64,000 bases of DNA from DALYLB01 sp964468345 (GTDB lineage Bacteria; Acidobacteriota; Blastocatellia; RBC074). This document shows, piece by piece, positions 52,808-62,201 of this stretch. The DNA lies in contig CAYXVZ010000006.1 of the NCBI GenBank assembly GCA_964468345.1, forward strand, positions 62,001 to 126,000, given 5' to 3'. A program made the position numbers and the translations under genes. The notes under the pieces were generated by a model, which was not told the origin of the DNA, did not search any database, and saw nothing but the letters and a program-made list of their open reading frames with translations. Within the stretch, counting starts at the first letter, position 1. The number at the start of each line of letters is the position of its first letter.

Positions 52808-55561
52808 ATGATCACGCTTCTTCATCCAATCTGGTTGGTGCTTGCGATTCCGCTGCTGGCGGCGTGGTGGATCTGGCGGCAGCCGTCCGGCCTGTTGCAA
52901 GGCCTGCGGCTCGCGCTGCTGCTGGCGGCGCTGTTCGCGTTGTGCGGGCTTGCAATTCGATTGCCGAGCCGGCGCGGCACGATTGTCGTGCTGGCGGATC
53001 GCAGCCTCTCGATGCCGGGCAACAGCGAGGCCGCGCAGAAAGAAGCGATTGAATTGATTCAGCGCGCGATGGATCGCGATGACCGCCTGGCGGTAGTTTC
53101 CTTCGGCGGCGCGGCGGCGGTGGAGCGTTCGCCGCAAACCGGCGCCTTTGCCGGCTTCGGCGCGGCGCTCAATCGGGATGGGTCGAACCTGGCCGAGGGA
53201 ATCGAAAAAGCGCTCGCGTTGATCCCCGCGGAATCGCCCGGAAAAATCCTCGTGCTTTCCGATGGCCGATGGACAGGGCGCGATCCTTCATCAGCCGCGG
53301 CGCGCGCGGCGGCGCGCGGCATCAATCTCGATTACCGCACAATGCAGCGATCCGCGGCGAACGACCTGGCAATCGCGGAAGTCGATGCGCCCCTGCGCGT
53401 TTCGCCGGGCGAGGCGTTTCTGATTACGGCATGGGTCAAATCACCGGCGCAGCAGGAAATCAGTTATGAACTGCTTCGCGGCGGCGCGGCCATCGCGGCG
53501 GGAAAAACCACGGTGAGCGCGGGCCTCAATCGACTGACCTTTCGCGATGCGGCGGGCGAAGGCGGCGCGCAAGGCTATTCGCTGCGCATTGCCGGCAACG
53601 GGGAAGATCCCGTCCCAGAAAACAATCGCGCAAAAATCCTGGTCGGTGTGCGCGGTCCGCGGCCGTTGCTGGTCGTGTCGCAATCTGGCAACTCCGGGTT
53701 GGCGCGATTGCTGACGTCCGGGGGAATGAAGACGCAAACGAGGCTGCCCGCGGATTGCGATTGGTCGCTCGAACAGCTTGCGCAGTATTCAGCCGTCGTT
53801 CTTGAAAATGTTCCGGCCGAGAAAATCACCAATCGAGGCATGGAATCGCTCGCTTCATGGGTCACGGAAACGGGCGCGGGCCTGATGATGACGGGCGGCA
53901 AACAGAGTTACGGACCGGGCGGCTATTTCAAATCGCCGCTCGATCCCCTGCTGCCGGTGTCGATGGAGTTGCGGCAGGAGCATCGAAAGCTGGCGCTCGC
54001 GATCGTCGTGGCGCTCGATCGTTCGGGGAGCATGGCCGTGGAAGCCGGCGGCGGCCGCACGAAGATGGATCTCGCCAATCTCGCTTCCGTGCAGGTGCTC
54101 GATATGCTTTCCCCGATGGACGAGTTCGGCGTGATCGCCATCGACAGCGCCGCGCACGTGATCGCAGACCTGCAACCGGTCAATCAGGCCAAGGGATTGC
54201 GCGAACAGATTCTCAAGATCGACTCGATGGGCGGCGGCATTTTCGTTTTCGAAGCGCTCTCCGCTTCGGCGGAGATGTTGCTCAATGCCAAAGCGGGCAC
54301 GCGGCACATCATTCTGCTCGCGGATGCCGCCGATGCCGAGGAGCCCGGCAAGTACGAAGAACTGCTCGCCAAAACCGGCGCAGCCGGCATCACGGTCAGC
54401 GTCGTCGGCCTCGGCACGCCGGGCGACGTCGATGCGAATCTATTGCGCGATATCGCCAATCGGGGCAAGGGACAGATCTTTTTCACCGAAAATGCCGAAG
54501 AGCTGCCGCGCCTTTTCGCGCAGGACACGATCATCGTCGCGCGAAGCCAGTTTCTGGAAGATCCCGCGCCGATTCAATTCACGGGCGGAATGGTCGCGCT
54601 GACGGGCAAACAGTTCGCGGGGCTGTCTTCGATCGGGGGATACAATCTTTGTTATTTGCGCCCCCAGGCGAGCCTGGCGGCCGTATCGACGGATGAGTAT
54701 CAATCGCCGATCGTCGCGTCGTGGCAGGCCGGCGCGGGGCGCGTGCTCGGCTATCTGGGTGAAGCCGACGGAAAATTCGCGGGACAGATGGCGCAATGGA
54801 ACGATGCCGGGGCTTTTTTCACCAGCCTCGCACGTTGGACGGCCGGCGAATCGAATGAGCTGCCGGACAACATGCTGGTCACGCAGGAAATGAAAAACGG
54901 TGTCAGCCGCATTCGGCTTCATCTCGATCCGGATCGAAATGAAAAGGCCTCTTCACTTGCCACGCTTCCGAAAGTGATCACCCTCTCCGGAAAACCGGGC
55001 AGCAAACCGGAGACGCAAACTGTCGAGATGCGCTGGGCGTCCGCCGACACCCTCGAAGCCGAGATACCGCTCGCGGGCGATGCCACGGCGTTGTCTTCTC
55101 TTGAAATCAATGGGCAGCCTCGCGTGACGCTCTCGCCTGTGACGCTGCCCTATTCGCCAGAGTACGCGCCGTCGACAAACGAAGAAGGCAGCGCAACGCT
55201 CGCCCGCCTGGCCCAAAGCACGGGCGGCGCGGAAATCATCGATCTTTCCGCGCTCTGGAAAAAAATGCCTCGCCATCCACGGATGGTGGACCTCAGCTTT
55301 TGGCTTTCTCTATTCGCCATCCTGCTCCTGCTTCTGGAAGCATTTGAACGATCCACGGGATTGATCTCGTCGCGGCTCGGAAAGCTCTCCTTCCGGCTGC
55401 CTTCGGCTCGCGTCCCAGCCGCTCCTCCCGCCGAGCCGGACATACCTGCACCATCCTCAGAGCCAACTTCGCCTCCGCCTTCGCCTTCTGCGGCTTCGCC
55501 CTCTCTCGCCGAATCCCTTGCGCAAGCGCGGCAGAATGCCAGAAAAAAAGAGAAACTCTAA
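52808..55561 (+). CDS. large membrane VWA protein with glutamine-amidotransferase-like region
   Basis: 917 residues. Two helices at the N-terminus, a first VWA-like region (TIVVLADRSLSMPGN, about 58-190), an alpha/beta region (about 270-390, SWVTETGAGLMMTGGKQSYG) resembling GATase-like folds, and a second VWA domain with a full metal site (VVALDRSGSMAVE, Asp403, Ser405, Ser407; Asp at about 505 in LLADAADA). A C-terminal helix (SFWLSLFAILLLLLEAF) and a Pro/Ser/Ala tail follow. Last gene of the operon. Similar proteins occur with MoxR/DUF58 in many bacteria and are thought to act in envelope assembly. Confidence 0.85.
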   Translation: MITLLHPIWLVLAIPLLAAWWIWRQPSGLLQGLRLALLLAALFALCGLAIRLPSRRGTIVVLADRSLSMPGNSEAAQKEAIELIQRAMDRDDRLAVVSFGGAAAVERSPQTGAFAGFGAALNRDGSNLAEGIEKALALIPAESPGKILVLSDGRWTGRDPSSAAARAAARGINLDYRTMQRSAANDLAIAEVDAPLRVSPGEAFLITAWVKSPAQQEISYELLRGGAAIAAGKTTVSAGLNRLTFRDAAGEGGAQGYSLRIAGNGEDPVPENNRAKILVGVRGPRPLLVVSQSGNSGLARLLTSGGMKTQTRLPADCDWSLEQLAQYSAVVLENVPAEKITNRGMESLASWVTETGAGLMMTGGKQSYGPGGYFKSPLDPLLPVSMELRQEHRKLALAIVVALDRSGSMAVEAGGGRTKMDLANLASVQVLDMLSPMDEFGVIAIDSAAHVIADLQPVNQAKGLREQILKIDSMGGGIFVFEALSASAEMLLNAKAGTRHIILLADAADAEEPGKYEELLAKTGAAGITVSVVGLGTPGDVDANLLRDIANRGKGQIFFTENAEELPRLFAQDTIIVARSQFLEDPAPIQFTGGMVALTGKQFAGLSSIGGYNLCYLRPQASLAAVSTDEYQSPIVASWQAGAGRVLGYLGEADGKFAGQMAQWNDAGAFFTSLARWTAGESNELPDNMLVTQEMKNGVSRIRLHLDPDRNEKASSLATLPKVITLSGKPGSKPETQTVEMRWASADTLEAEIPLAGDATALSSLEINGQPRVTLSPVTLPYSPEYAPSTNEEGSATLARLAQSTGGAEIIDLSALWKKMPRHPRMVDLSFWLSLFAILLLLLEAFERSTGLISSRLGKLSFRLPSARVPAAPPAEPDIPAPSSEPTSPPPSPSAASPSLAESLAQARQNARKKEKL

Positions 55562-56485
55562 TTTTTCCTGATCCAATGTAGGATTCTTCTCTAATCCAAG
55601 TTCTTTTCAACCCGCACTTTCCGCATGTTTAGACGACAATAATGTTAAATTCGGTATTTTAATAAACCCTTCAAACTCGGCAAACTCCCTTGAATAAAGG
55701 CGAATTATTTTATTCCGGAATTTAATTTTATGATGCAATACCCCAAAACCTGAGGTACTATTCCGTCCGACATGGCTGTCGGATACAATCGCCCCGATTG
55801 TGAATCGTCGAAGACACGCCCCGCACATATGGCACAAAAGAACAGGTCCAAATCTGATACTGGGACTTTAGTTCTATGCCTGTGTTCCAAAGCTTCTGCC
55901 CAAAAGCTTTCAATGGATGGAACCTGTGGTTGGTGTAACAGGTGGTACCAGGTGGTAAAAAGGTTCTTTTCGTTCTGACCCCAAGAATCCTACCTCCGGA
56001 GCCCGATAAAAACTAAAGAGCAAAAACGTTGGTGAGATCGTTGTGCCTGTTCTCCATATAGAGACACAGAATACCAGCGACACGAGATCGAGGCCGTCAC
56101 TGGCCTCACGGAATCCCGAGGCGAAGTCGCAGGATTCGCCGGCGGCATGGGATTCAATCACTAGACTACATGCACAAAGAGAATAGGAGCCGAACTCCGA
56201 AACGCGTCCGAAGGGTCGCGCCGTTGCCGGTTCTTTGTACTGCGGGAGTACCGCAGATCGGAATTATGGTGCCGTGGTCAGACAAAGAAAACGCTCCTGA
56301 TCGTCTTCGCAAGCGGGTAAGAGGCATGAGTTGCGAACGAATCAGCGCTGGCAGGGATTGGGATGAGGCTGGGGCAGGATTGCCGGACAGAAATGCGAGA
56401 CAAGCGGAGTTTCTCTTTGCGATCCCTCAATTGGCTGGCGTCAAGGGCCGTTGGGCTGGAAAACGCCGGACTTGAAAGGTGAAAC
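55562..56485. other. AT-rich intergenic region without a supportable gene
   Basis: About 920 bp. The stretch 55600-55760 is clearly AT-richer than the coding regions around it and has many stop codons. It contains two tandem CAGGTGGTA copies (55939-55947 and 55949-55957). Short open frames at 55705-55890 (minus) and 56170-56475 (plus) have no recognisable domain and no good ribosome site. It could be decayed foreign DNA; I see no transposase remnant. Confidence 0.55.
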
Positions 56486-58456
56486 GTGAAACCCAGCGTG
56501 AAATCCAAACATGCAGGTAAACAGCAGGCTATTCTGGTGCAAGAAGGAATTGCCGCCGCGAAAGCAGGAAAAAAAGACGAAGCGGAAGCGCTTCTTACGC
56601 GCGCAGTGGAACAAGATCCGACGCAGGAGATCGCGTGGCTGTGGCTCGCTTACATTTCAAAGGATGTAAATAGGACGATCACATTTTTACGCAGGGTTCT
56701 GGCACTCAACACCGAGAATGCGCAGGCCAGAACCAGCCTGACCAAAGCCTTGCTGCAACGCGGAATCGCCTATGCGAAAGCCGGCGAGAACCTGTTGGCG
56801 AGAGAGTCGTTGTCGGAAGCGGCCAGTAACAGTCCCCGCGATGAAGCCGCGTGGCTGTGGTTGGCGTCCGTCGCGGAGAACACGGCGAAAATGACGAGCC
56901 ACCTGCAAAAAGTATTGGATTTGAATCCCCAGAACGAACGCGCAATCACCTGGCTGAAGTCGCTCGGACAATCGATCGACAGGGTGCAAAAACTCGATGG
57001 GAAAGGCGGTGCAAAGGAAATTCCCGTCGAAGAGCGGCCTGCTGCCGCTGCGTCTCTCGACTCCCCGGAAGAGAGCGATTTTCAGAATGCCGCAACCGGT
57101 TTGACGCAAGCCGATCAAGCCGGAAGCAACCATCCACCGACGGTATCAATCGACCTCGCCGGACCGATTCAATCCGAAGCGCTTCTCGCCCTGCCCCGAG
57201 AACGGACGAATGAATCGTCTGCCGAGACGCCACCGGTGGAGTTGAAGGCGGAATTCACGGAACTCGAAAATTTCAACCAGCGGCAGACCAGAGATGAGGA
57301 ATTGATGGAGACGGGAACGGAAACGGGAGTGGGAACGGAATTGGAGTTGGTGTCGGATGTCCCTGTGACGGAGGTTCAAGCCAATACGACGGATCGCCCT
57401 TCTGCGCCGGATGACCTGCAGCGACGCCTGACCATGAGCCAGGCCGAAGTGTTGGATCTCGAAGCACGCTGGCGCCGCGAGTCGGATGCCCGCATCAAGG
57501 CGGAACAATATGCGGAAGAATTGCAGCAGGAGCTGTATCGCAGCATGAATCTGCGGCGGGAGGCTGAACGCCTGAATCTGAAGGCGGACGTCGCCATTCG
57601 TGACAGCGAATTGCTCAGGATCGATCTGCGGGAGTTGCAGGAAAAGTTTCAATCGGCCGAGGAATTGCGGCAACAGGAAACCGCCGCCCGGGAAGCCGCG
57701 GAACTACGGGTCAAACAAATCGAAGAAGAAAGCGAAAGGACCATTCAGGAAAAAATCACGGCCATCGCGGGTTCGGGCGTCGCCGATGCCGTTGCGCGGG
57801 AGGAAGCGCTCGCAAAGGCGCGCGCGGCCGAGGCCTGGGTGCAGGAACTGAACGGAAAGTGGCAGGAAGAAATCGCCGCGCGCGAAGCCGCGGAAAAGCG
57901 CGTCAAGGAGTTGGAGGAAGAGCTTACCCGCACGCAGACGCTGCTGCACGAAGCGGAACTCGCATGGACGAAGGTGGAAGTCCAAAAGCATGACGCCCCA
58001 GCCGCACAGAACAAGATCGAACAAAGCCTGGAAGATTCCGAAAAACACATTGCCCGCCTCGAAGAACGGCTGGCCGAAGTTGTGGCGCAACTCGAAGTGG
58101 AGAGTCAAAACCGGGTCAAGGCTGAAAACAAACTTCGCAAGGTGATGGAGGAGAAAAGCGTTCGCCCGATGCGTTATCTGGCGATGAGCGACACGGCCTT
58201 CGATCACAAGGAACTGATGGCCAGCGCATCGCAGGATGACTTCGGACCGATCAAACCAATGGACGGGGAGTCGCGCATCGACTCGACGCTTCCGGGTTCG
58301 ATGCGCTTTACGGATTCCCAGGGAATCTTCCAGCAAAAAAGCGAGGAACTCGACTCCAAGGCGACGCTGAAAATGATTCTCTTTGTGCTGATTGTCAGCG
58401 CCTCTCTGTTCAGCCTTGGCTACGTAACCTATATCCTGCTTCAAAACGCCCAGTAA
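56486..58456 (+). CDS. TPR and coiled-coil protein with C-terminal membrane anchor
   Basis: 656 residues from GTG 56486 with Shine-Dalgarno AAAGG. Residues 15-165 hold TPR-like repeats (WLWLAYISKD, WLWLASVAEN), then an acidic disordered part with several PxxP runs (about 165-310), a long coiled coil (about 315-560, EARWRRESDARIKAEQYAEEL split) and one C-terminal helix (ILFVLIVSASLFSLGYVTYILL) leaving almost nothing outside. It precedes receiver, CheW and chemoreceptor genes, so it could organise a pole or scaffold the Chp system much as FimV does in Pseudomonas; that is analogy, not homology. Confidence 0.75.
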   Translation: MKPSVKSKHAGKQQAILVQEGIAAAKAGKKDEAEALLTRAVEQDPTQEIAWLWLAYISKDVNRTITFLRRVLALNTENAQARTSLTKALLQRGIAYAKAGENLLARESLSEAASNSPRDEAAWLWLASVAENTAKMTSHLQKVLDLNPQNERAITWLKSLGQSIDRVQKLDGKGGAKEIPVEERPAAAASLDSPEESDFQNAATGLTQADQAGSNHPPTVSIDLAGPIQSEALLALPRERTNESSAETPPVELKAEFTELENFNQRQTRDEELMETGTETGVGTELELVSDVPVTEVQANTTDRPSAPDDLQRRLTMSQAEVLDLEARWRRESDARIKAEQYAEELQQELYRSMNLRREAERLNLKADVAIRDSELLRIDLRELQEKFQSAEELRQQETAAREAAELRVKQIEEESERTIQEKITAIAGSGVADAVAREEALAKARAAEAWVQELNGKWQEEIAAREAAEKRVKELEEELTRTQTLLHEAELAWTKVEVQKHDAPAAQNKIEQSLEDSEKHIARLEERLAEVVAQLEVESQNRVKAENKLRKVMEEKSVRPMRYLAMSDTAFDHKELMASASQDDFGPIKPMDGESRIDSTLPGSMRFTDSQGIFQQKSEELDSKATLKMILFVLIVSASLFSLGYVTYILLQNAQ

Positions 58457-58537
58457 AAAACAGCCGAAGCAGTTCAAACGACACGGTGTTCGCATCCGGG
58501 GCCGCATGAAATTTATCGGACAGCGAAAGGAGAGAGC

Positions 58538-58900
58538 ATGGCGAGAACAATTTTGGTGGTGGAAGACAGTCCCACCCAGATGCAAAAGGTGAAATCCACC
58601 CTGCAGGAACGAGGTTACAACGTGATCACCGCCTCGGACGGCGAGGAAGGACTTGAAAAGGCCCGCACGGAACATCCGGGCCTTGTTCTTCTCGATGTCG
58701 TGCTTCCGGGCAAAAGCGGTTTCCAGGTGTGCCGCACGCTGAAAACCTCGACCGATACAAGCGATATTCCCGTCATCCTACTGACGAGCAAGGACCAGGC
58801 CAGCGATCGTTTCTGGGGCATGAAACAAGGCGCGGATATGTATCTGACGAAACCCTGCGCCGACGATGAATTGCTGGCGGCGGTCGCGCGGCATATCTGA
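58538..58900 (+). CDS. single-domain response regulator, PilH/CheY type
   Basis: 120 residues, receiver only. Acidic pocket Glu9/Asp10, phospho-acceptor Asp53 (LVLLDVVLPGKSGF), Thr83 (VILLTSKDQ) and Lys105 (YLTKPCADD) are all present. The sequence TILVVEDSPTQMQKV is typical of PilH-like receivers in type IV pilus/twitching systems. Shine-Dalgarno AAAGGAGAG precedes the ATG. It is followed after 46 nt by CheW. Confidence 0.93.
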   Translation: MARTILVVEDSPTQMQKVKSTLQERGYNVITASDGEEGLEKARTEHPGLVLLDVVLPGKSGFQVCRTLKTSTDTSDIPVILLTSKDQASDRFWGMKQGADMYLTKPCADDELLAAVARHI

Positions 58901-58946
58901 TCACCGTACGGCGAATGGATCGATCCATTGTTTCCAGGCAGCAATT

Positions 58947-59732
58947 ATGGCAACACAGAAAGTCAGGTCGAAAGCTCCGCCCGCAACCACTTCAGCTTCC
59001 GAGTCCGCCCGAAATCCGATCCCCGATAGTGCTCCGTCTCCGATCAACTACGACGATTTGCCGATGCCTGAAGGCATCGAGATGCTGTTCGACAGCGAAC
59101 CGCCGACGGATTTTGCTCCGGATCATTCCCTCGACGAGGGCGCGTTCTTCGACCGGGAAATGGCCGAAAGCCGGACTGATCTTGAATCGGTCGGGGAGCC
59201 TAAACCGCCCAGCCCGCTGACCCTGGCTGCACGGACAGCGTTGCGCGTGGCGGAAGCATCGGCCTTGGAGCGCCCCGTCAGCCTCCAGGAGAAATACCTA
59301 CTGGTCATTCTCGCGGGAGAGCGTTATGCGATTCCATTGCTCCATGTGCTGCAGGTCGGCGAAATCACGCATTTCACATCCGTTCCGAATGTTCCTGAAT
59401 GGGTTATCGGCGTCACCAATCTTCGAGGCGACATCGTCTCGATCATCGATATTCGCGCCATGCTGAACCTGGAAGCGGACGAATATGAACCGGCGGAAAA
59501 TTTCATGCTGACGCAAACACTGGAAAGCGACATCACCGCCTGTTTGCTGGTTGAACGAATGCTCGGCATCGTCAACATCGAACCCGATGAAATTCAGAAT
59601 GCGAATACCGTCATCAGCGACCGACTGGCTCCTTTCGTTTCCGGCCTATATGCGCATGAAGACGGGATCCTAAGTGTGCTCAATATCGAAAGCCTGCTGC
59701 GATCGCTCGATATTTCGCTTTACCGTTCGTAA
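58947..59732 (+). CDS. CheW/PilI-like coupling protein with disordered N-terminus
   Basis: 261 residues. The CheW domain covers about 125-255 (YLLVILAGERYAIPLLHVLQV, VPEWVIGVTNLRGDIVSIIDIR). The first about 120 residues are low complexity (Pro/Ser/Glu) and not part of CheW, which usually has 150-170 residues. It couples chemoreceptors to a CheA kinase. ATG 58947 was chosen because the longer frame to 58866 starts inside the receiver gene. Confidence 0.9.
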   Translation: MATQKVRSKAPPATTSASESARNPIPDSAPSPINYDDLPMPEGIEMLFDSEPPTDFAPDHSLDEGAFFDREMAESRTDLESVGEPKPPSPLTLAARTALRVAEASALERPVSLQEKYLLVILAGERYAIPLLHVLQVGEITHFTSVPNVPEWVIGVTNLRGDIVSIIDIRAMLNLEADEYEPAENFMLTQTLESDITACLLVERMLGIVNIEPDEIQNANTVISDRLAPFVSGLYAHEDGILSVLNIESLLRSLDISLYRS

Positions 59733-59876
59733 TTCGATCCCAGCCTTTCTGCCGAATTTCCGAGCCAATTTCATGAATTAGTCAATCATACAATCGGCAC
59801 ATTGCCATCCCCCTCCTAAAGTTTTCAGACTAGTGCTTCCGCGAAGCATTCCGACTCCCGCACGGAGCCAGATCCT

Positions 59877-62189
59877 ATGAGCCAAATTACTGACCAAAGC
59901 GGAACAACGCCGGTCCGCAAGAGTCTGCCCGGCACACTCAGATCCAGTTTCACCGCCAGGTTGACGGGCGTTCTGGTGGCATTTTCCCTGCTGCCGCTGC
60001 TCTTGAATGCAGTGCTGATCAGTCCGCTCGTCCGGAGCGATGAGATCGAAGCGCGCGGAACGGAAATTCAGGATGGCGCGGAGCGCGCCGCGAGCACCGT
60101 GGCGCGCGCGCTGGCCGCGGACATTCAATTGCTGCAGGGGCTCACAACCGGGAACGATGCCAGAGCCGGCAACGGCGGCAGCGGCGGCCGTCGTTCGCGA
60201 TCCGAGCGCAAGGGCCGGGGAAACAGGCGCTCGCGCGACCGCAGCGCCAAAGAGGCGACGGAAGAACAGGAATCTCAACCCGCGGATTCTTCCTCGGATG
60301 AAAATGTGCCGCGAAGCCAGCTCGCCCCCAGGTTGAAGGATTTTCAATCCCGGTTTCCGCATCACGTCGCGCTGCAGATTGCCGATTCCCAGGGAGCGAT
60401 CATCTCGGCCCACGGCGCAACCTCGACGGTCAACGCGGCCAACGAATCCTGGTGGAAACAGGCTTCCGCGGGCAATGTCTATCTGGGAACGCCAGAGATC
60501 GACAAGACCGCGGGCATCTACGGTATGACGCTGGCCGTTCCCATCAAAACGGGCAATGAAACCAGGGCCGTGCTGCGATCGATCATTGATTTGAAGCCGA
60601 TCCGGCAGGCGTTGGAGGAATTGAAACGCAGCCGGACGGGCGCCATCGTTATTGCCGACAGCGAGGGAAATATCCTTCTGGATGCGGCGAAGCCTTCCGA
60701 CCCGGCGCAGAAACTTCCGAGTTCCCTGTTGCAAAGCGGCGTCGTCCGAAACGCAAAACCCGGCTGGCTGCGGACGACGTATTTCAACGATGCGGATTCG
60801 GTCATCGGCTTTTCCAAACCCCGGGCCGAAGCGGGCATCAACGCCATCGAGAATCTATCCTGGACCGCAATCATGGCCGTTCCTGAAGAAGAAGCCTTCG
60901 GCGCGTCGGCTTCTTCGCTCAACTATCAATTGCTGCTCGGTCTGATTCTCCTGCCGCTTGCGGTTGGGGCGGGTTGGCTGCTCTCGCGTCCGGTTCTGTC
61001 GCAGGTCAGAGAAGTCAATGAAACCGTCGAAAAAATCCGGCAGGGCGACGACAAAGCGCGCGTGATCACTCAAAGCCGGGACGAATTCGGAGCGATGAGC
61101 AACGGCATCAACGCAATGCTCGATGAAATCACGAAACTGGCCCAGTCGCGCGAAGAACGGGAGCAGATGAACCAGTCGATCCATCGATTGGTGGAAGAAA
61201 CGACGAATCTCGCGCAGGGCGACCTGACGGTCAGGGCCGAAGTCCGCGGGGATATGACGGGCGCGATCGCGGATGCGTTCAATCATATGACCGGCGAACT
61301 GCGCCAGATCATCAGCAAGGTGCAGGAAGTCACGCAACAGGTGGGATCTTCCGCCGACCAGACGCAGGCCGTCACCGAACGGCTGGCGGAAGACGGCGAA
61401 GCACAGGCAAAACAGATCCTCAACGCGCGCGAAGCCATCGAGGAAATGGCGGCCGCCATTCGCAAGATCTCCGAAGCCGCCGCGCAGTCCAAACAGGTCG
61501 CCGATCGATCGCTGCACACGGCGCAACAGGGCGCGGTATCCGTGCAGGCCACGATCAACGGCATGGGGTCGCTGCGCGAACAGGTGCAGGAAACTTCCAA
61601 GCGGATCAAACGCCTCGGGGAAAACTCCCAGGAAATCGGAGAGATCGTTCAATTGATCGGCGACATCACCTATCGCACCAGCGTCCTGGCATTGAATGCC
61701 TCGATCCAGGCGGCGCGCGCGGGCGAAGCCGGGCGCGGCTTCGCCGTGGTCGCGGAGGAAGTCGAACGCCTCGCCAAACGCTCCACCGATGCCGCGCGGC
61801 GCATCGTCGATCTGGTCAAAACCATTCAGGCGGGCGCGAACGAGGCCATCGCCGCGATGGAAGAAAGCACGCGCGAAGTCGTGGAAGGATCGCGGCTGGC
61901 CGATCAGGCCGGCAAAGCCCTGGCTGAAATCGAGGACGTCTCGCTGCGCCAGTCCGAATTGATCGATTCGATCAGCACCGCCTCCGAACAACAGGTCAAT
62001 CGGTCGCAACTGGTGTCCCGTTCGATGGTGGAGATTTCCGAATCCACACAACAAACCGCCGCCAGCATCAAGCAATCGGCCGCTTCCGTAAATCAACTGG
62101 CGGCGCTGGCCTATGAACTGCGGTCCTCAGTGGCCTCTTTCAAGCTGTCCGCTCCACACCGGAACGGCAAAGCAGCCGGCAAGGGATAG
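59877..62189 (+). CDS. methyl-accepting chemotaxis protein with dCACHE-like sensor
   Basis: 770 residues. Helix 1 about 27-48, a periplasmic part with an Arg/Ser/Glu-rich insert (about 92-145, SGGRRSRSERKGRGNRR and others) and a CACHE-like sensor (FPHHVALQIADSQGAIIS), helix 2 about 345-370, two HAMP modules (VNETVEKIRQGDDKA and LAQGDLTVRAEVRGDMTGA) and a signalling domain whose tip reads ALNASIQAARAGEAGRGFAVV. Methylation-type glutamates flank it (VEEISE-like). Shine-Dalgarno GGAG. PilJ-like in context. Confidence 0.92.
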   Translation: MSQITDQSGTTPVRKSLPGTLRSSFTARLTGVLVAFSLLPLLLNAVLISPLVRSDEIEARGTEIQDGAERAASTVARALAADIQLLQGLTTGNDARAGNGGSGGRRSRSERKGRGNRRSRDRSAKEATEEQESQPADSSSDENVPRSQLAPRLKDFQSRFPHHVALQIADSQGAIISAHGATSTVNAANESWWKQASAGNVYLGTPEIDKTAGIYGMTLAVPIKTGNETRAVLRSIIDLKPIRQALEELKRSRTGAIVIADSEGNILLDAAKPSDPAQKLPSSLLQSGVVRNAKPGWLRTTYFNDADSVIGFSKPRAEAGINAIENLSWTAIMAVPEEEAFGASASSLNYQLLLGLILLPLAVGAGWLLSRPVLSQVREVNETVEKIRQGDDKARVITQSRDEFGAMSNGINAMLDEITKLAQSREEREQMNQSIHRLVEETTNLAQGDLTVRAEVRGDMTGAIADAFNHMTGELRQIISKVQEVTQQVGSSADQTQAVTERLAEDGEAQAKQILNAREAIEEMAAAIRKISEAAAQSKQVADRSLHTAQQGAVSVQATINGMGSLREQVQETSKRIKRLGENSQEIGEIVQLIGDITYRTSVLALNASIQAARAGEAGRGFAVVAEEVERLAKRSTDAARRIVDLVKTIQAGANEAIAAMEESTREVVEGSRLADQAGKALAEIEDVSLRQSELIDSISTASEQQVNRSQLVSRSMVEISESTQQTAASIKQSAASVNQLAALAYELRSSVASFKLSAPHRNGKAAGKG

Positions 62190-62201
62190 AAAGGAATCGT
62201 T

